A DNA stretch of 45,762 nucleotides from UBA920 sp038257015 (GTDB lineage Bacteria > Patescibacteriota > Doudnabacteria > UBA920), in the NCBI GenBank assembly GCA_038257015.1, contig JBBSJS010000001.1, forward strand, positions 1 through 45,762, read 5' to 3'. The position numbers were made by a program, and so were the translations under genes. Of this stretch, positions 15,413-23,369 are shown in pieces. A model generated the notes under the pieces. The model was not told where the DNA came from. It ran no database searches and saw nothing but the letters and a program-made list of their open reading frames with translations. Numbering within the stretch: position 1 is the first letter of the stretch; every line of letters begins with the position of its first letter.

Positions 15413-15837
15413 TGGCATACGCAAATTTTAACTTGAGTGTAAAAGTAATTTTAGTTAATGATGATAATAAATTTCTAATTCTCCAAGCGCACGACAACGG
15501 TCCTATGGCGGGCTTCTATGACTTACCCGGTGGTCGTATTGATAGTCACGAAGTTGGTGTTCCCTTCGTTGATATCGCATCACGAGAAGTGCAGGAAGAG
15601 TGTGGAAGTATTGAATACGTTTTACAATCTCAGCCTGCTATAGCTATTAGCTGGTTATGGCCTGAGGGCCAAGCGATGGCGGTTGTATACTATGTAGCAA
15701 AGTATAAATCTGGTGAGATTAAAATTAGTGAAGAACATACGGGACTTAAATGGATTCCATTTAATGAACATGAAATTGCTGAACACTTAACAACATATCA
15801 TCGCGAAGCAATTACACAGTATATTAATCAGAAATAA
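15412..15837 (+). CDS. NUDIX hydrolase, variant box
   Basis: The 141-residue protein has a NUDIX fold with GGRIDSHE (40-47) and REVQEECG (58-65). The canonical box has seven residues between the Glu and the Arg-Glu pair; here there are ten (VGVPFVDIAS), so the loop before the catalytic helix is enlarged. The catalytic glutamates are kept. These enzymes hydrolyse nucleoside diphosphates linked to another group; with the dismutase and peroxiredoxin next to it, a role in cleaning oxidised nucleotides is plausible but inferred. The ATG overlaps the dismutase stop (TAATG), which indicates translational coupling. A strong terminator follows. Confidence 0.9.
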   Translation: MAYANFNLSVKVILVNDDNKFLILQAHDNGPMAGFYDLPGGRIDSHEVGVPFVDIASREVQEECGSIEYVLQSQPAIAISWLWPEGQAMAVVYYVAKYKSGEIKISEEHTGLKWIPFNEHEIAEHLTTYHREAITQYINQK

Positions 15838-15840
15838 AGA

Positions 15841-15866
15841 AAACTCTCGAATATTCGAGAGTTTTT
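15841..15866. terminator. Bidirectional intrinsic terminator
   Basis: AAACTCTCGA/TCGAGAGTTT with loop ATAT, followed by TT on the plus strand and TTCTTTATTT on the minus strand. It separates the convergent NUDIX gene and the 15869-16096 gene. Confidence 0.88.
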
Positions 15867-15868
15867 CA

Positions 15869-16096
15869 TTACCAGTTCTGTTGCCAACGGCTCCAGATCG
15901 ATGCTCTATACTGAACTCTACGACAATATTTACATTGTCTGTTGTATGCTAGAAAGGAAAATACTTTATTCGGAACACCTGTCCAAAACTTAGTGTACCT
16001 TAAGCAAAAGTAATGCCCGCATTGTTTGCATTTTTGACGAGTGTTAACCCAGACCAGAACTAACAAGAACAACATAGAGAAAAATAATTCGTTCAT
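15869..16096 (-). CDS. Small membrane protein with zinc-ribbon-like cysteines (75 aa)
   Basis: The chain starts with a hydrophobic helix (residues 4-17, LFFSMLFLLVLVWV), followed by CKQCGHYFC (Cys23, Cys26, Cys31) and CKYC (Cys55, Cys58), which look like the two knuckles of a zinc ribbon, and it ends in a Trp- and Arg-rich tail. The start is strongly supported: AAGGAGG lies six to seven bases before the ATG, one of the best ribosome-binding sites in the window. A metal-binding membrane-tethered protein of unknown role is the safe call. A shared terminator follows. Confidence 0.75.
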   Translation of the reverse strand: MNELFFSMLFLLVLVWVNTRQKCKQCGHYFCLRYTKFWTGVPNKVFSFLAYNRQCKYCRRVQYRASIWSRWQQNW

Positions 16097-16124
16097 ATTT
16101 GCCCTCCTTAGACTAAAGAGAATA

Positions 16125-16150
16125 ACAAAAAAACCCTCGACAGTCGAGGG
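16125..16150 (-). terminator. Intrinsic terminator of rplS
   Basis: CCCTCGA/TCGAGGG with a three-base loop and TTTTTTTG on the minus strand. Confidence 0.88.
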
Positions 16151-16163
16151 CTTTTATTTTGTG

Positions 16164-16580
16164 CTATTCAGCTTTGGATTCAGCTTTAGCTTTTGCTTTT
16201 TCAGCTTTTGCTGCAGCTTCTTTCATCTTTTTAGTGACGATGAGTTTGCGACGAGTACGAGGTGTATTATCACGACGTTCACGAACATAGTAAATTTTAC
16301 TTTGACGAACTTTTTCATCTTTCACCACTTCGATTTTGGCGATGTTTGGTGAGTGTAGTGGATAGATGCGTTCAACACCTACTCCGCTAGCGATTTTGCG
16401 AACCATGAAAGTTGCATTTACGCCTTTACCACCTTTTTGAGCGATTACTAATCCTTCGAAGATTTGAATACGTTCTTTACCGCCTTCTTTAATACGGTTG
16501 TGAACTTTTACAGTATTGCCAACTTGAAAGTCTGGCAAGTCCTGCAATTGTTCTGGTTTCATGTTCTTTACGATTGGCAT
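16164..16580 (-). CDS. rplS: 50S ribosomal protein L19
   Basis: The 138-residue protein matches L19: PDFQVGNTVKVHNRIKEG, the strongly conserved FEGLVIAQKGG and RKIASGVGVERIYPLHSP. L19 sits at the 30S-50S interface. It is longer than the usual 115 residues because of a C-terminal tail of about 20 residues made of Lys, Ala and Glu (AAAKAEKAKAKAESKAE). It is the last gene of the trmD-rluD-rplS group and is followed by a terminator; the order trmD to rplS is conserved in bacteria, here with a pseudouridine synthase gene in between. Confidence 0.97.
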   Translation of the reverse strand: MPIVKNMKPEQLQDLPDFQVGNTVKVHNRIKEGGKERIQIFEGLVIAQKGGKGVNATFMVRKIASGVGVERIYPLHSPNIAKIEVVKDEKVRQSKIYYVRERRDNTPRTRRKLIVTKKMKEAAAKAEKAKAKAESKAE

Positions 16581-16597
16581 TGCTAATTGATTAAAAT

Positions 16598-17575
16598 TTA
16601 GATGTTGTTAATAAGTTTACTATCCAGCTCTTTTAAGATTGCTCTTAAATCACCGGGCAACTTGCTGTCCATTTCCACCCATGTTTTATCCGGCAGCTGA
16701 ACTTCAAGTTTACTGGAATGAAGGAATTGCCTTTGCAGACCTAACTTCATTACCGCTTTTCTTCCGTATAGTTCATCACCGATAATCGGGTGTCCGATAG
16801 AAGAAAAATGAATGCGAATCTGATGCATTCTACCTGTGTGTAATTTTACCCTAATTAGGGTGTAAAAGTCAAGACTGGGACCTTCGGAGGACGATTTGGC
16901 TGAACTTGGTATTTGTAAGGTTTCCAAAGCCCAATATTCAGTTTTTGAAGGCTTTTCGAGATGCATATCAGACTTATCCGTGGTGTACTTCCTGAAGTCT
17001 TTCTTGCTTTTACCTAAGGGTGATTCAATTATGCCGTGACTATTTTCCAACTTCCCCTTTACTAAAGCAATATATTCTTTACGAATTCCTTTCTCAAGAA
17101 AAGCTTTCTTGAGATACTCATACATATCTTGGGTTAAGGCCACCATCATTACCCCGCTAGTATCTTTATCTAAACGATGAACGATACCATTTCGACCTTC
17201 TTCCCCTACCAAATGAATATCTTTGAAATGATACAACAAAGCCTGCGCGAGAGAATCACCTTTGAACCCCGCACCCGGATGGACAACCAGACCAGCTGGT
17301 TTGTCCAAGATTAGCAACCCGTGATTGTTGTATAAAGTTTTGATTGGAATATTTACTGGTTGTGGTTTTTCTTCTGCAATAACTTCGTACTCAATCTGGT
17401 CATGTATTCGAACCACAAACTTGGACACTGACTGCACTTGGTCGTTCACTTTTACTAAACCATTCTCAATGTCGTGTTGGATACGAGAGCGTGAAAGACC
17501 TTCGCAGTTTTCTGCTAAGAATTTATCCAAGCGAGTCTTTAGTTGATCAACGGTAAATTGTTTTAACTCTTTCAT
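16598..17575 (-). CDS. RluA/RluD family pseudouridine synthase
   Basis: The 325-residue protein has an N-terminal S4 RNA-binding domain (TRLDKFLAENCEGLSRSRIQ, about 13-55) and the catalytic RluA-type domain with HRLDKDTSGV, where Asp136 is the nucleophile that isomerises uridine. The HPGAGFKGDSLAQALLYHF and RMHQIRIHFSSIGHPIIGD motifs are typical of the RluC/RluD branch that modifies 23S rRNA. The exact target site cannot be fixed by eye. It lies 4 nt after trmD and 17 nt before rplS, in a cluster of translation genes, and is probably co-transcribed with them. Confidence 0.94.
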   Translation of the reverse strand: MKELKQFTVDQLKTRLDKFLAENCEGLSRSRIQHDIENGLVKVNDQVQSVSKFVVRIHDQIEYEVIAEEKPQPVNIPIKTLYNNHGLLILDKPAGLVVHPGAGFKGDSLAQALLYHFKDIHLVGEEGRNGIVHRLDKDTSGVMMVALTQDMYEYLKKAFLEKGIRKEYIALVKGKLENSHGIIESPLGKSKKDFRKYTTDKSDMHLEKPSKTEYWALETLQIPSSAKSSSEGPSLDFYTLIRVKLHTGRMHQIRIHFSSIGHPIIGDELYGRKAVMKLGLQRQFLHSSKLEVQLPDKTWVEMDSKLPGDLRAILKELDSKLINNI

Positions 17576-17579
17576 AAAT

Positions 17580-18287
17580 TTATTTCAACAAATCTGGTCG
17601 ACGTTTTTTGGTTCTTTTTAGACTTTCTTCGCGACGCCAATTTTCTACATTGCCATGATGTCCGCTAAGTAACACTTTAGGAACAGGATATTTTTTGCCA
17701 GCAACTTCTAAAACCTCAGGTTTAGTGTATTGTGGAAATTCCAATAAGCCATTAGCAAAACTTTCATCTGTTGCAGAATCATCTTTACCAAGCACACCTG
17801 GAATAAACCTTGTAATAGCTTCAGAGATAACTAAAGCAGGAAGTTCACCACCCATCAAAACATAGTCGCCGATGGAAATTTCTTCATCAACGAATTTACG
17901 AACTCGTTCGTCAAAACCTTCATAGCGACCGGAAATTAAAATTAAGTGATCATAACCTGCTAGACGTTTAGCCATAGCATGGCTAAAAACTTTTCCTTGA
18001 GGAGTCATTAAGACTACGCGAGTTTTGGGTGCGGACTTTGTCGGTTTGGATAACTTCAATATAGACTTAATTACAACGTCTGGCTTTAGCACCATTCCCA
18101 GACCACCCCCGTAAGGACGGTCATCAACTGTGCCACGTTTGTCAGAGGCGAACTTCCTTAAATTAACTGCTTGGAATTGCAGTATTTTATTCTTAATAGC
18201 GCGTGATATAATTCCAAAATTAAAATAGTTCTCAATAAATTCTGGAAATAAGGTGACAACCGAAATTTTTAACTTCTTTTTCTTCAT
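17580..18287 (-). CDS. trmD: tRNA (guanine37-N1)-methyltransferase
   Basis: The 235-residue protein is TrmD: KISVVTLFPEFIENYFNFGIISRA at the start, DDRPYGGGLGMVLKP, LISGRYEGFDERV, EISIGDYVLMGGELPALV (the trefoil-knot SAM site) and SGHHGNVENWR. It methylates G37 next to the anticodon to prevent frameshifting. The start codon lacks a Shine-Dalgarno sequence; a terminator-like hairpin lies 17 nt upstream. The gene normally follows rimM, which is missing here; instead a repeat-containing gap of 295 nt separates it from the KH gene. Confidence 0.97.
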   Translation of the reverse strand: MKKKKLKISVVTLFPEFIENYFNFGIISRAIKNKILQFQAVNLRKFASDKRGTVDDRPYGGGLGMVLKPDVVIKSILKLSKPTKSAPKTRVVLMTPQGKVFSHAMAKRLAGYDHLILISGRYEGFDERVRKFVDEEISIGDYVLMGGELPALVISEAITRFIPGVLGKDDSATDESFANGLLEFPQYTKPEVLEVAGKKYPVPKVLLSGHHGNVENWRREESLKRTKKRRPDLLK

Positions 18288-18303
18288 GGGTAAATATTAA
18301 CAT

Positions 18304-18329
18304 AAAACCTCCACTTGCGCGGAGGTTTT
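18304..18329 (-). terminator. Terminator-like hairpin just upstream of trmD
   Basis: AAAACCTCC/GGAGGTTTT, eight-base loop. On the minus strand TTTTATGTTAATATTT follows, and there is no room for a promoter before trmD, so it would act as an attenuator or end readthrough from the KH gene. The plus-strand side has a better T-run. Confidence 0.5.
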
Positions 18330-18366
18330 GTTTTTTGAAATTAACTGGAAATTTTTGCACTTCAGT

Positions 18367-18386
18367 AAGTGGTCAACAATTTCTAA
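18367..18386. repeat. 20-bp direct repeat, first copy
   Basis: AAGTGGTCAACAATTTCTAA occurs here and again, identical, at 18563-18582. The two copies bracket long-hairpin repeat B. Confidence 0.85.
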
Positions 18387-18430
18387 GAATTTTTCATTTT
18401 ATTACTAACTTATGCTCAGGAATTGATTGA

Positions 18431-18525
18431 TTTGCTTAAGTTCGAGGAAACCAGTGAGCAGCAAGCGAAGCGTAGTTAAACTACGGTGAGCGAGTGCGGA
18501 GCTGGTGACAAAGAAATTAAGCAAA
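18431..18525 (+). repeat. Long-hairpin repeat, copy B
   Basis: Related to 14671-14787. Outer arms TTTGCTTAA/TTAAGCAAA pair perfectly, then ACCAGT/GCTGGT and apical CGTAGT/ACTACG. Compared with copy A, both sides of the stems have changed while pairing is kept. A further hairpin GTTTGGGC/GCCCAAAC lies at 18538-18556. Confidence 0.75.
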
Positions 18526-18562
18526 AACTTTATTGAAGTTTGGGCTATGCCCAAACGAGATA

Positions 18563-18582
18563 AAGTGGTCAACAATTTCTAA
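18563..18582. repeat. 20-bp direct repeat, second copy
   Basis: Identical to 18367-18386 and directly adjacent to the stop codon of the KH gene. The region 18288-18582 holds no gene. Confidence 0.85.
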
Positions 18583-18927
18583 CTAAAGTTTAAAGTCATC
18601 CATTTCAGCATCTACATCAGTATTAGTATTGCTGTGTGAAGATTCGTTGCGGTCAGAGTGACTGCGGTTAGGACGACCAGAACCTTCTGGTTCGTGAATC
18701 TTCAAGTTAACACGAGCTTTATGCTTGGCACCAACAACGCGCAACAAGGTGCGAACAGCTTTTGCGGTTTGGCCCATGCGACCAATTACTTGACCCATGT
18801 CAGCTGGATTGATGTGTAAGGTGATTAACACACCCATTTCATCCACTGTGCGTTCTGTACGAACGTCAGCTGGATTATCAACCAAAGCTCTAATGATATA
18901 CTCTACAAACTCTTGATCTTTCTCCAT
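18583..18927 (-). CDS. khpA: KH domain RNA-binding protein (KhpA/YlqC family)
   Basis: The 114-residue protein starts with the single KH domain of the KhpA (UPF0109) family: FVEYIIRALVDNPADVRTERT, then VIGRMGQTAKAVRTLLRVVGAK with the GxxG loop GRMG at 49-52. KhpA proteins are global RNA chaperones that partner with KhpB. About 35 extra residues form a polar tail rich in Ser, His, Asn and Asp. The gene has its own promoter. In most bacteria it lies between rpsP and rimM-trmD; here rpsP is 7 kb upstream behind an island of exported proteins. Confidence 0.9.
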   Translation of the reverse strand: MEKDQEFVEYIIRALVDNPADVRTERTVDEMGVLITLHINPADMGQVIGRMGQTAKAVRTLLRVVGAKHKARVNLKIHEPEGSGRPNRSHSDRNESSHSNTNTDVDAEMDDFKL

Positions 18928-18999
18928 TTCGTGAGAATTTCTGCGATAGGAATCTGCGGCTTCGACCTTTTGTTACTAGGAGCCATCTATTGCACAACT

Positions 19000-19028
19000 A
19001 TTGTACTAAATACATAAACTAGTGTCAA
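19000..19028 (-). promoter_or_regulatory. Promoter of the KH protein gene
   Basis: TTGACA (19023-19028), a 17-nt spacer and TACAAT (19000-19005) on the minus strand, giving a leader of about 66 nt. Confidence 0.82.
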
Positions 19029-19047
19029 CGAATGAACAAGCCATCCT

Positions 19048-19181
19048 GTCATCCTGAGTAAGATGAAGGAAGTCTAATACCTATCTGTCATTCCGAGCGT
19101 AGCCGAGGAATCCAGAGTAACAATAACAGTTTCCCTGTTTGTGTATTCCATCCTGAGCCCCTCTTAGGGGGCTCAGGATGG
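19048..19181. repeat. Cluster of dispersed palindromic repeats
   Basis: Three units: GTCATCCTGAGTAAGATGAA (19048-), GTCATTCCGAGCGTAGCCGA...GGAATCC (19086-19113) and a perfect 14-bp hairpin CCATCCTGAGCCCC/GGGGCTCAGGATGG (19148-19181). The second is the reverse complement of units at 26442-26469 and 26563-26590. No gene is visible in 18928-19249. Confidence 0.8.
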
Positions 19182-19210
19182 CAGTAGGTCGTATTGCGTA
19201 AGGGTAAAAC

Positions 19211-19242
19211 AAAAAACCTTAAGTGGTGACTTAAGGTTTTTT
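19211..19242 (-). terminator. Intrinsic terminator of the large exported protein gene
   Basis: AAAAAACCTTAAGT/ACTTAAGGTTTTTT, a 14-bp perfect stem with a four-base loop, eight bases after the stop codon. Confidence 0.9.
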
Positions 19243-19249
19243 GTAAAGT

Positions 19250-22200
19250 TTAATCTTCAGTCCTAGTAGGAGGACCAGAGTTAATCACGAATGTGTAAGG
19301 AAGGGTGTAAGCAGAGTGAGTGAGCCGACCTTGTTGTGATTGAGCTGTAATGTTGCCTCGGTTCTGGAATCGGTAAACTGCAGATGGTCCAGTTGGAGCT
19401 GTGATAACTGCATCGTAAGTGATGATACAAGTTCCACCAACAGCTAGGTCTCCAAGGTTGAAGGTCATTGTGTTTGGACCTGTAGAAGTTTGGGTAGTAG
19501 TAGTACAACCGCTGTAGTTGAAGCTAGTTGGGCTAGTAAGGTTAGTCATCACATCATTAACCGTTAAGTCAGTAAGTCCAACATTACCAGTGTTACAAAT
19601 AGCGATGCGGAAGGTGGCAATTTTACCTGTTTGAAAGGCAGCGTTGTTTGGAAGACGGAAGACATCTAATCCATTAGGGTTATGATTACAAAGGATTGGT
19701 GCTGGTGGTTGTGAAGGGATTGATGGCTGTGATGGATCATTTTTGTAGCCAATCATGTCTTTGTCGGAAGTTGAGATATTAGCACTACAAGCAGTTGGTG
19801 TAATTGAGGCTGGGATAGCTTCAGCAACTACTGATGAAGAACCACCGATGTAGGCTGATACTCCATAGTTGTAGAAAGTACCAACAACTGCTGTGGTATC
19901 AGTGTAAGAGTTAGTGCCAAATGGAATATTACCTCCGATTTGAGTCCAAGGGTTACCACTGTTGTTTACACGACGGAATACTCGATATCCTTCTGGGTTT
20001 TGACCACCGGTTGGAGGATTCCAAGTTAGACCAATCTGACCACAAATAGCGTTTGAGGCTTGAACATTGGTTGGTGGGTTTGGTGCTGATACTGTAGTGA
20101 TAATAAGTTCTACGTTACAGCTACGATTAACTGAACTACCATTGGCAGCAAAGTTAATTGTGTATACATCTGAAGTAGTTGAAGTTGTCGTGCTAATACG
20201 AGCTGTGGTGGTGGCGTCAGGTTCCAGCCCGTTGTTTAGAAAACTGATGGTTGGAGGATTAGGTCCTGATGGTTCTAAATCAGCCACACTCCAAGTGACA
20301 GGACTGTTAAAGCCATCAACGCCCTCAGTGCTCAAGTTGAAAGCTGTTGTTGAACCTTGAGGGATGGAGATTGTTGATGGTGTACAAGTGACGTTGAAGG
20401 ATGGTGCTGATTCTACAGTTACCTCAACTTCACTAGTTGCAGGAGTCGTGCCAACTGCGCCCATGCAAGATAAGGTGTAGGTTATATCACTTGTTAAGTT
20501 AGAGGTAGCGCCAGATCCAGAAGTCGTGGTTGGCCATGCGCCCGGTGAAATACTGCAAGAGTTAGCATAAGTAGAAGACCAGGTTAATTCCGCAGCACCC
20601 ATATATGGCACTGTACATGGACCAGGTCCAGGTTCTTCACCCTTACCGCTATTTGCACCGAGACATAAAAGTTCAGCAGTTGGCTGGTTTGGCGGACCAA
20701 CATTTACAACAACCGTATCCTCGGCAGGAGTTCCATAGGTACTCACACAAGATAATTTGAATTCATACGTTGAATTAGTCTGCATGCCATTGACGTTAAA
20801 AGTTTGTGCAACGGTGTTTGCTGGTGCTTGTGGTCCAGTCCATGCAGGACTTGAAGTATCAGCACCTTGCTGCATTGAGCCAGTACAAGTATTTGCATTC
20901 AACGTAGTCCATGAAAGAGTTCCAGTACTTCCATTTGCCGGAGTAGGCTGAGCAGGACCGTCGGAGTTATTGAATTGCAAATAGACCTCGACAGTGTCTG
21001 GAGTAGTGAAAAGATTGGCTTGGCACTGCGCACTGTTAGTTCCATCTGTTGCGGTAAACGTCAGTACGTAAGTCTGGTTCGGGACCAAACTCTCTGTCGG
21101 CACCACGGCCGTGCCTTGATAAGCAGGAACACTACCTGCACTCAAAACAACTGGTGAAGTTTGTAAGGTTGGGCCAGCCGGATTACCTTCCATTGTTACA
21201 TTAATGTTTGTAGTAAATCCGCCAGGAACTGTAGCTTGCATCGTATAGTTAGCCGGCGTCCCTCGTGGCACGATTTGATTAACACCACAGGTAAATGACC
21301 ATGGGTTACCAGCACGTACACTGATTATCATTGTTTCACCAAATTGGGTATTGCCACTAACTCGGACCATACGGAAACGTAGCTCATAAGTGCCAGCTGT
21401 AGTTGCTGTTACAGAGATGGGGAAAGTTGCATTCTGGTCGTAGGCAATATCTTCAACTGGACTAATAAATGGTCCAACTTTTTCATAAACTCCTGTAGGA
21501 ATTTCTGTACAAATAGGTGGTTCAAGTGGACCACCGCATGGAATCTCTTCTGCAGCATTAGCTTGTTTCAGGATTAAGGCTAACGGACTAGAATCACTGT
21601 CACGATTATTTATCTTTAGTTCTTCTCCTTGACAAGGTTCAGGTGGTGGAGGTGGCGGACAATCATAATCGATAATTTCTCGCGACTCCCAAGTGTTCTG
21701 AACGGTGCGGTTATATGGTAAATCACCGGCTGTTGTTTGCACACTGGCACTGCTGTCGATTCGTTTCAGTCGATACTTTGAAGAGGTCATTAACAAGTTT
21801 TCAATACAGGTCTGGCCTGGACCATTCGGAACCCAACCATCACAATTGTTGCCAGGTGGTGTTGGACTTGCTGAAGCCAAGTTACGGCTAAGTAACGTGT
21901 CGGTATCCCAAGTACCACCTTTATTTTTCATTACGATGTTGTAATTTTGGGCTGAATTTACTGGCAAGTTTCCCATAGTACCTCCGGCCGGGTTGCCTGT
22001 CGGATATGTTGCAGTCTCCACTTGAGGAATAGTTGTGGAAACATATTGTGCGTCATCCGGCACATCTATAACCGTAGTGATAATTGAAACTTCACCAGAA
22101 GTGAAGTCGCCTGTAGCTGAAGGTTGTGACCAGCCACCGCCAGACGTTGCAGTTGGGGTATACTGCATTCCCCCGCCACCTACACTTATTCCGAATTGCA

Positions 22201-22771
22201 TATTGCGAATCGCCTTACCTTCTGGCATACCACGGCTTTCGAACCAAATATTGACACAGTCAGCCGCAACCATACCGCCAGTACCGTAGGTTAATCCACT
22301 GTTGAAGGTCGTTGCACTGTTTGGAGTCCCTTCACTTGCCCAGTTTGTCCATGCAACAGAACCTTGGCTTCTAGTACAACCGCCTTCACTCTCTGCTAAA
22401 GTAATCCCTAAACGAAAATCGTTTGCATAAATACTTTGCACAGGATTGGTAGTACTAACATCATTAGCTATGAGGTTGATTAATGCACAGTCGATGTCTT
22501 TGGCATTACTATCAGTAACCCGTGATACTCCAGTGTAAGGTCCAACCGGATAACCAGTTCGTTCTTGTTCTCTACATCCGATGTCTCTAACCCTAGCCTG
22601 AACTGCCGGGCCCATAGATGAAGCCGCAGCTTCTTTTGTTTCAAGTTCTTCAGGTAAAACTTGGTTAGGGAATATTGGCATAACTGCACTCAAAAATAAT
22701 GAGATCGCAGCAACCGTTATAAATGAAGTTTTGAATTTATGCATGGTTTGCTTATGGTTAATTTTATTCAC
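19250..22771 (-). CDS. Large exported surface protein with Ig-like, FN3 and DUF11-like segments
   Basis: The 1173-residue chain begins with a basic region and a hydrophobic signal sequence (FITVAAISLFLSAVMPIF) and is otherwise Thr-, Ser-, Pro- and Gly-rich. Visible blocks are a fibronectin-type-III-like segment (PNPPTNVQASNAICGQIGL...EGYRVFRR, about 900-990), several Ig-like stretches with paired Cys, a proline run DCPPPPPPEPC near residue 375, and a final DUF11-like domain (IAICNTGNVGLTDLTVNDVM). There is no anchoring helix at the C-terminus, so it is secreted or held by other surface parts. The GTG start overlaps the previous gene by 8 nt; ATG at 22744 is an alternative that gives a cleaner signal peptide. 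An adhesin-like role is inferred. Confidence 0.85.
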   Translation of the reverse strand: MNKINHKQTMHKFKTSFITVAAISLFLSAVMPIFPNQVLPEELETKEAAASSMGPAVQARVRDIGCREQERTGYPVGPYTGVSRVTDSNAKDIDCALINLIANDVSTTNPVQSIYANDFRLGITLAESEGGCTRSQGSVAWTNWASEGTPNSATTFNSGLTYGTGGMVAADCVNIWFESRGMPEGKAIRNMQFGISVGGGGMQYTPTATSGGGWSQPSATGDFTSGEVSIITTVIDVPDDAQYVSTTIPQVETATYPTGNPAGGTMGNLPVNSAQNYNIVMKNKGGTWDTDTLLSRNLASASPTPPGNNCDGWVPNGPGQTCIENLLMTSSKYRLKRIDSSASVQTTAGDLPYNRTVQNTWESREIIDYDCPPPPPPEPCQGEELKINNRDSDSSPLALILKQANAAEEIPCGGPLEPPICTEIPTGVYEKVGPFISPVEDIAYDQNATFPISVTATTAGTYELRFRMVRVSGNTQFGETMIISVRAGNPWSFTCGVNQIVPRGTPANYTMQATVPGGFTTNINVTMEGNPAGPTLQTSPVVLSAGSVPAYQGTAVVPTESLVPNQTYVLTFTATDGTNSAQCQANLFTTPDTVEVYLQFNNSDGPAQPTPANGSTGTLSWTTLNANTCTGSMQQGADTSSPAWTGPQAPANTVAQTFNVNGMQTNSTYEFKLSCVSTYGTPAEDTVVVNVGPPNQPTAELLCLGANSGKGEEPGPGPCTVPYMGAAELTWSSTYANSCSISPGAWPTTTSGSGATSNLTSDITYTLSCMGAVGTTPATSEVEVTVESAPSFNVTCTPSTISIPQGSTTAFNLSTEGVDGFNSPVTWSVADLEPSGPNPPTISFLNNGLEPDATTTARISTTTSTTSDVYTINFAANGSSVNRSCNVELIITTVSAPNPPTNVQASNAICGQIGLTWNPPTGGQNPEGYRVFRRVNNSGNPWTQIGGNIPFGTNSYTDTTAVVGTFYNYGVSAYIGGSSSVVAEAIPASITPTACSANISTSDKDMIGYKNDPSQPSIPSQPPAPILCNHNPNGLDVFRLPNNAAFQTGKIATFRIAICNTGNVGLTDLTVNDVMTNLTSPTSFNYSGCTTTTQTSTGPNTMTFNLGDLAVGGTCIITYDAVITAPTGPSAVYRFQNRGNITAQSQQGRLTHSAYTLPYTFVINSGPPTRTED

Positions 22772-23252
22772 TTTTTTGTATTAAGGTAAGCTCTACTACA
22801 CTCGCACCTGCCCCAGATGGAGAAGCAACAATCATCAATAAATCTTCACCTCTTTGCATCTGAGCTACCTGTTGACCATCTTTGACACTGGCAGTTTCTT
22901 GATACCCTCCAATGTAGGCTTCGCCTTTAAAGAAATCCACATAGAAATCCAGGGCTTCGCGAGGAGGTTTCTGGCTCGTGATCTTTTTAGTAGACTGGAG
23001 ACGATTATCATTTGTACGAGATTCGTAGTTCTGTATAGTCTTACTTCCTGTCTCAGATGGAAGATTTTTTGGAAAACCAGCTGGAATTTGAGTATTGCCA
23101 AGTTCCTTAGTAGTAACCTCTAAGGGTTTTAGTTGTGGTGCTGGTTCTGAATCTTTGGGATTCATGAGATATAAATAAAGAGCGCCGCCAATAATTAACA
23201 ATAGCACCGCTATTAGTATCCAAACCTTTTTATTTGTCCATATGTTGTTCAT
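22764..23252 (-). CDS. Membrane-anchored extracytoplasmic protein (162 aa), paralogue of 25142-25648
   Basis: An N-terminal helix (VWILIAVLLLIIGGALYLYL, about 10-29) anchors a polar domain outside the membrane. The domain FPKNLPSETGSKTIQNY...NRLQSTKKI...ALDFYVDFF aligns with FPSDIPIEAGARITQNY...GRFQATREF...NLTLYRNYM of the 25142-25648 protein, so the two are paralogues. The domain is not one I can name. The gene has its own promoter and overlaps the start of the large exported protein by 8 nt, so they are co-expressed. The 3' end of the protein (VVELTLIQ) corresponds to VTIFFTEV in the paralogue. Confidence 0.82.
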   Translation of the reverse strand: MNNIWTNKKVWILIAVLLLIIGGALYLYLMNPKDSEPAPQLKPLEVTTKELGNTQIPAGFPKNLPSETGSKTIQNYESRTNDNRLQSTKKITSQKPPREALDFYVDFFKGEAYIGGYQETASVKDGQQVAQMQRGEDLLMIVASPSGAGASVVELTLIQKSE

Positions 23253-23285
23253 TTGTTTCTTTTTTAAACCAATTTTTATACTTAT

Positions 23286-23314
23286 AGTATACCGCGAATT
23301 ATAAATCTAATCAA
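23286..23314 (-). promoter_or_regulatory. Promoter of the membrane-anchored/exported protein pair
   Basis: TTGATT (23309-23314), 17-nt spacer, TATACT (23286-23291) on the minus strand, about 35 nt before the start at 23252. The -35 overlaps the preceding terminator's T-run. Confidence 0.7.
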
Positions 23315-23341
23315 AAAAAGCAAGATGGTCAGTCTTGCTTT
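23311..23341 (-). terminator. Intrinsic terminator of the metalloprotease gene
   Basis: AAAGCAAGA/TCTTGCTTT with a seven-base loop and TTTTTTTGA downstream on the minus strand. Confidence 0.85.
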
Positions 23342-23369
23342 CAAAATACAGAAGGTTAAACAAAATCAT

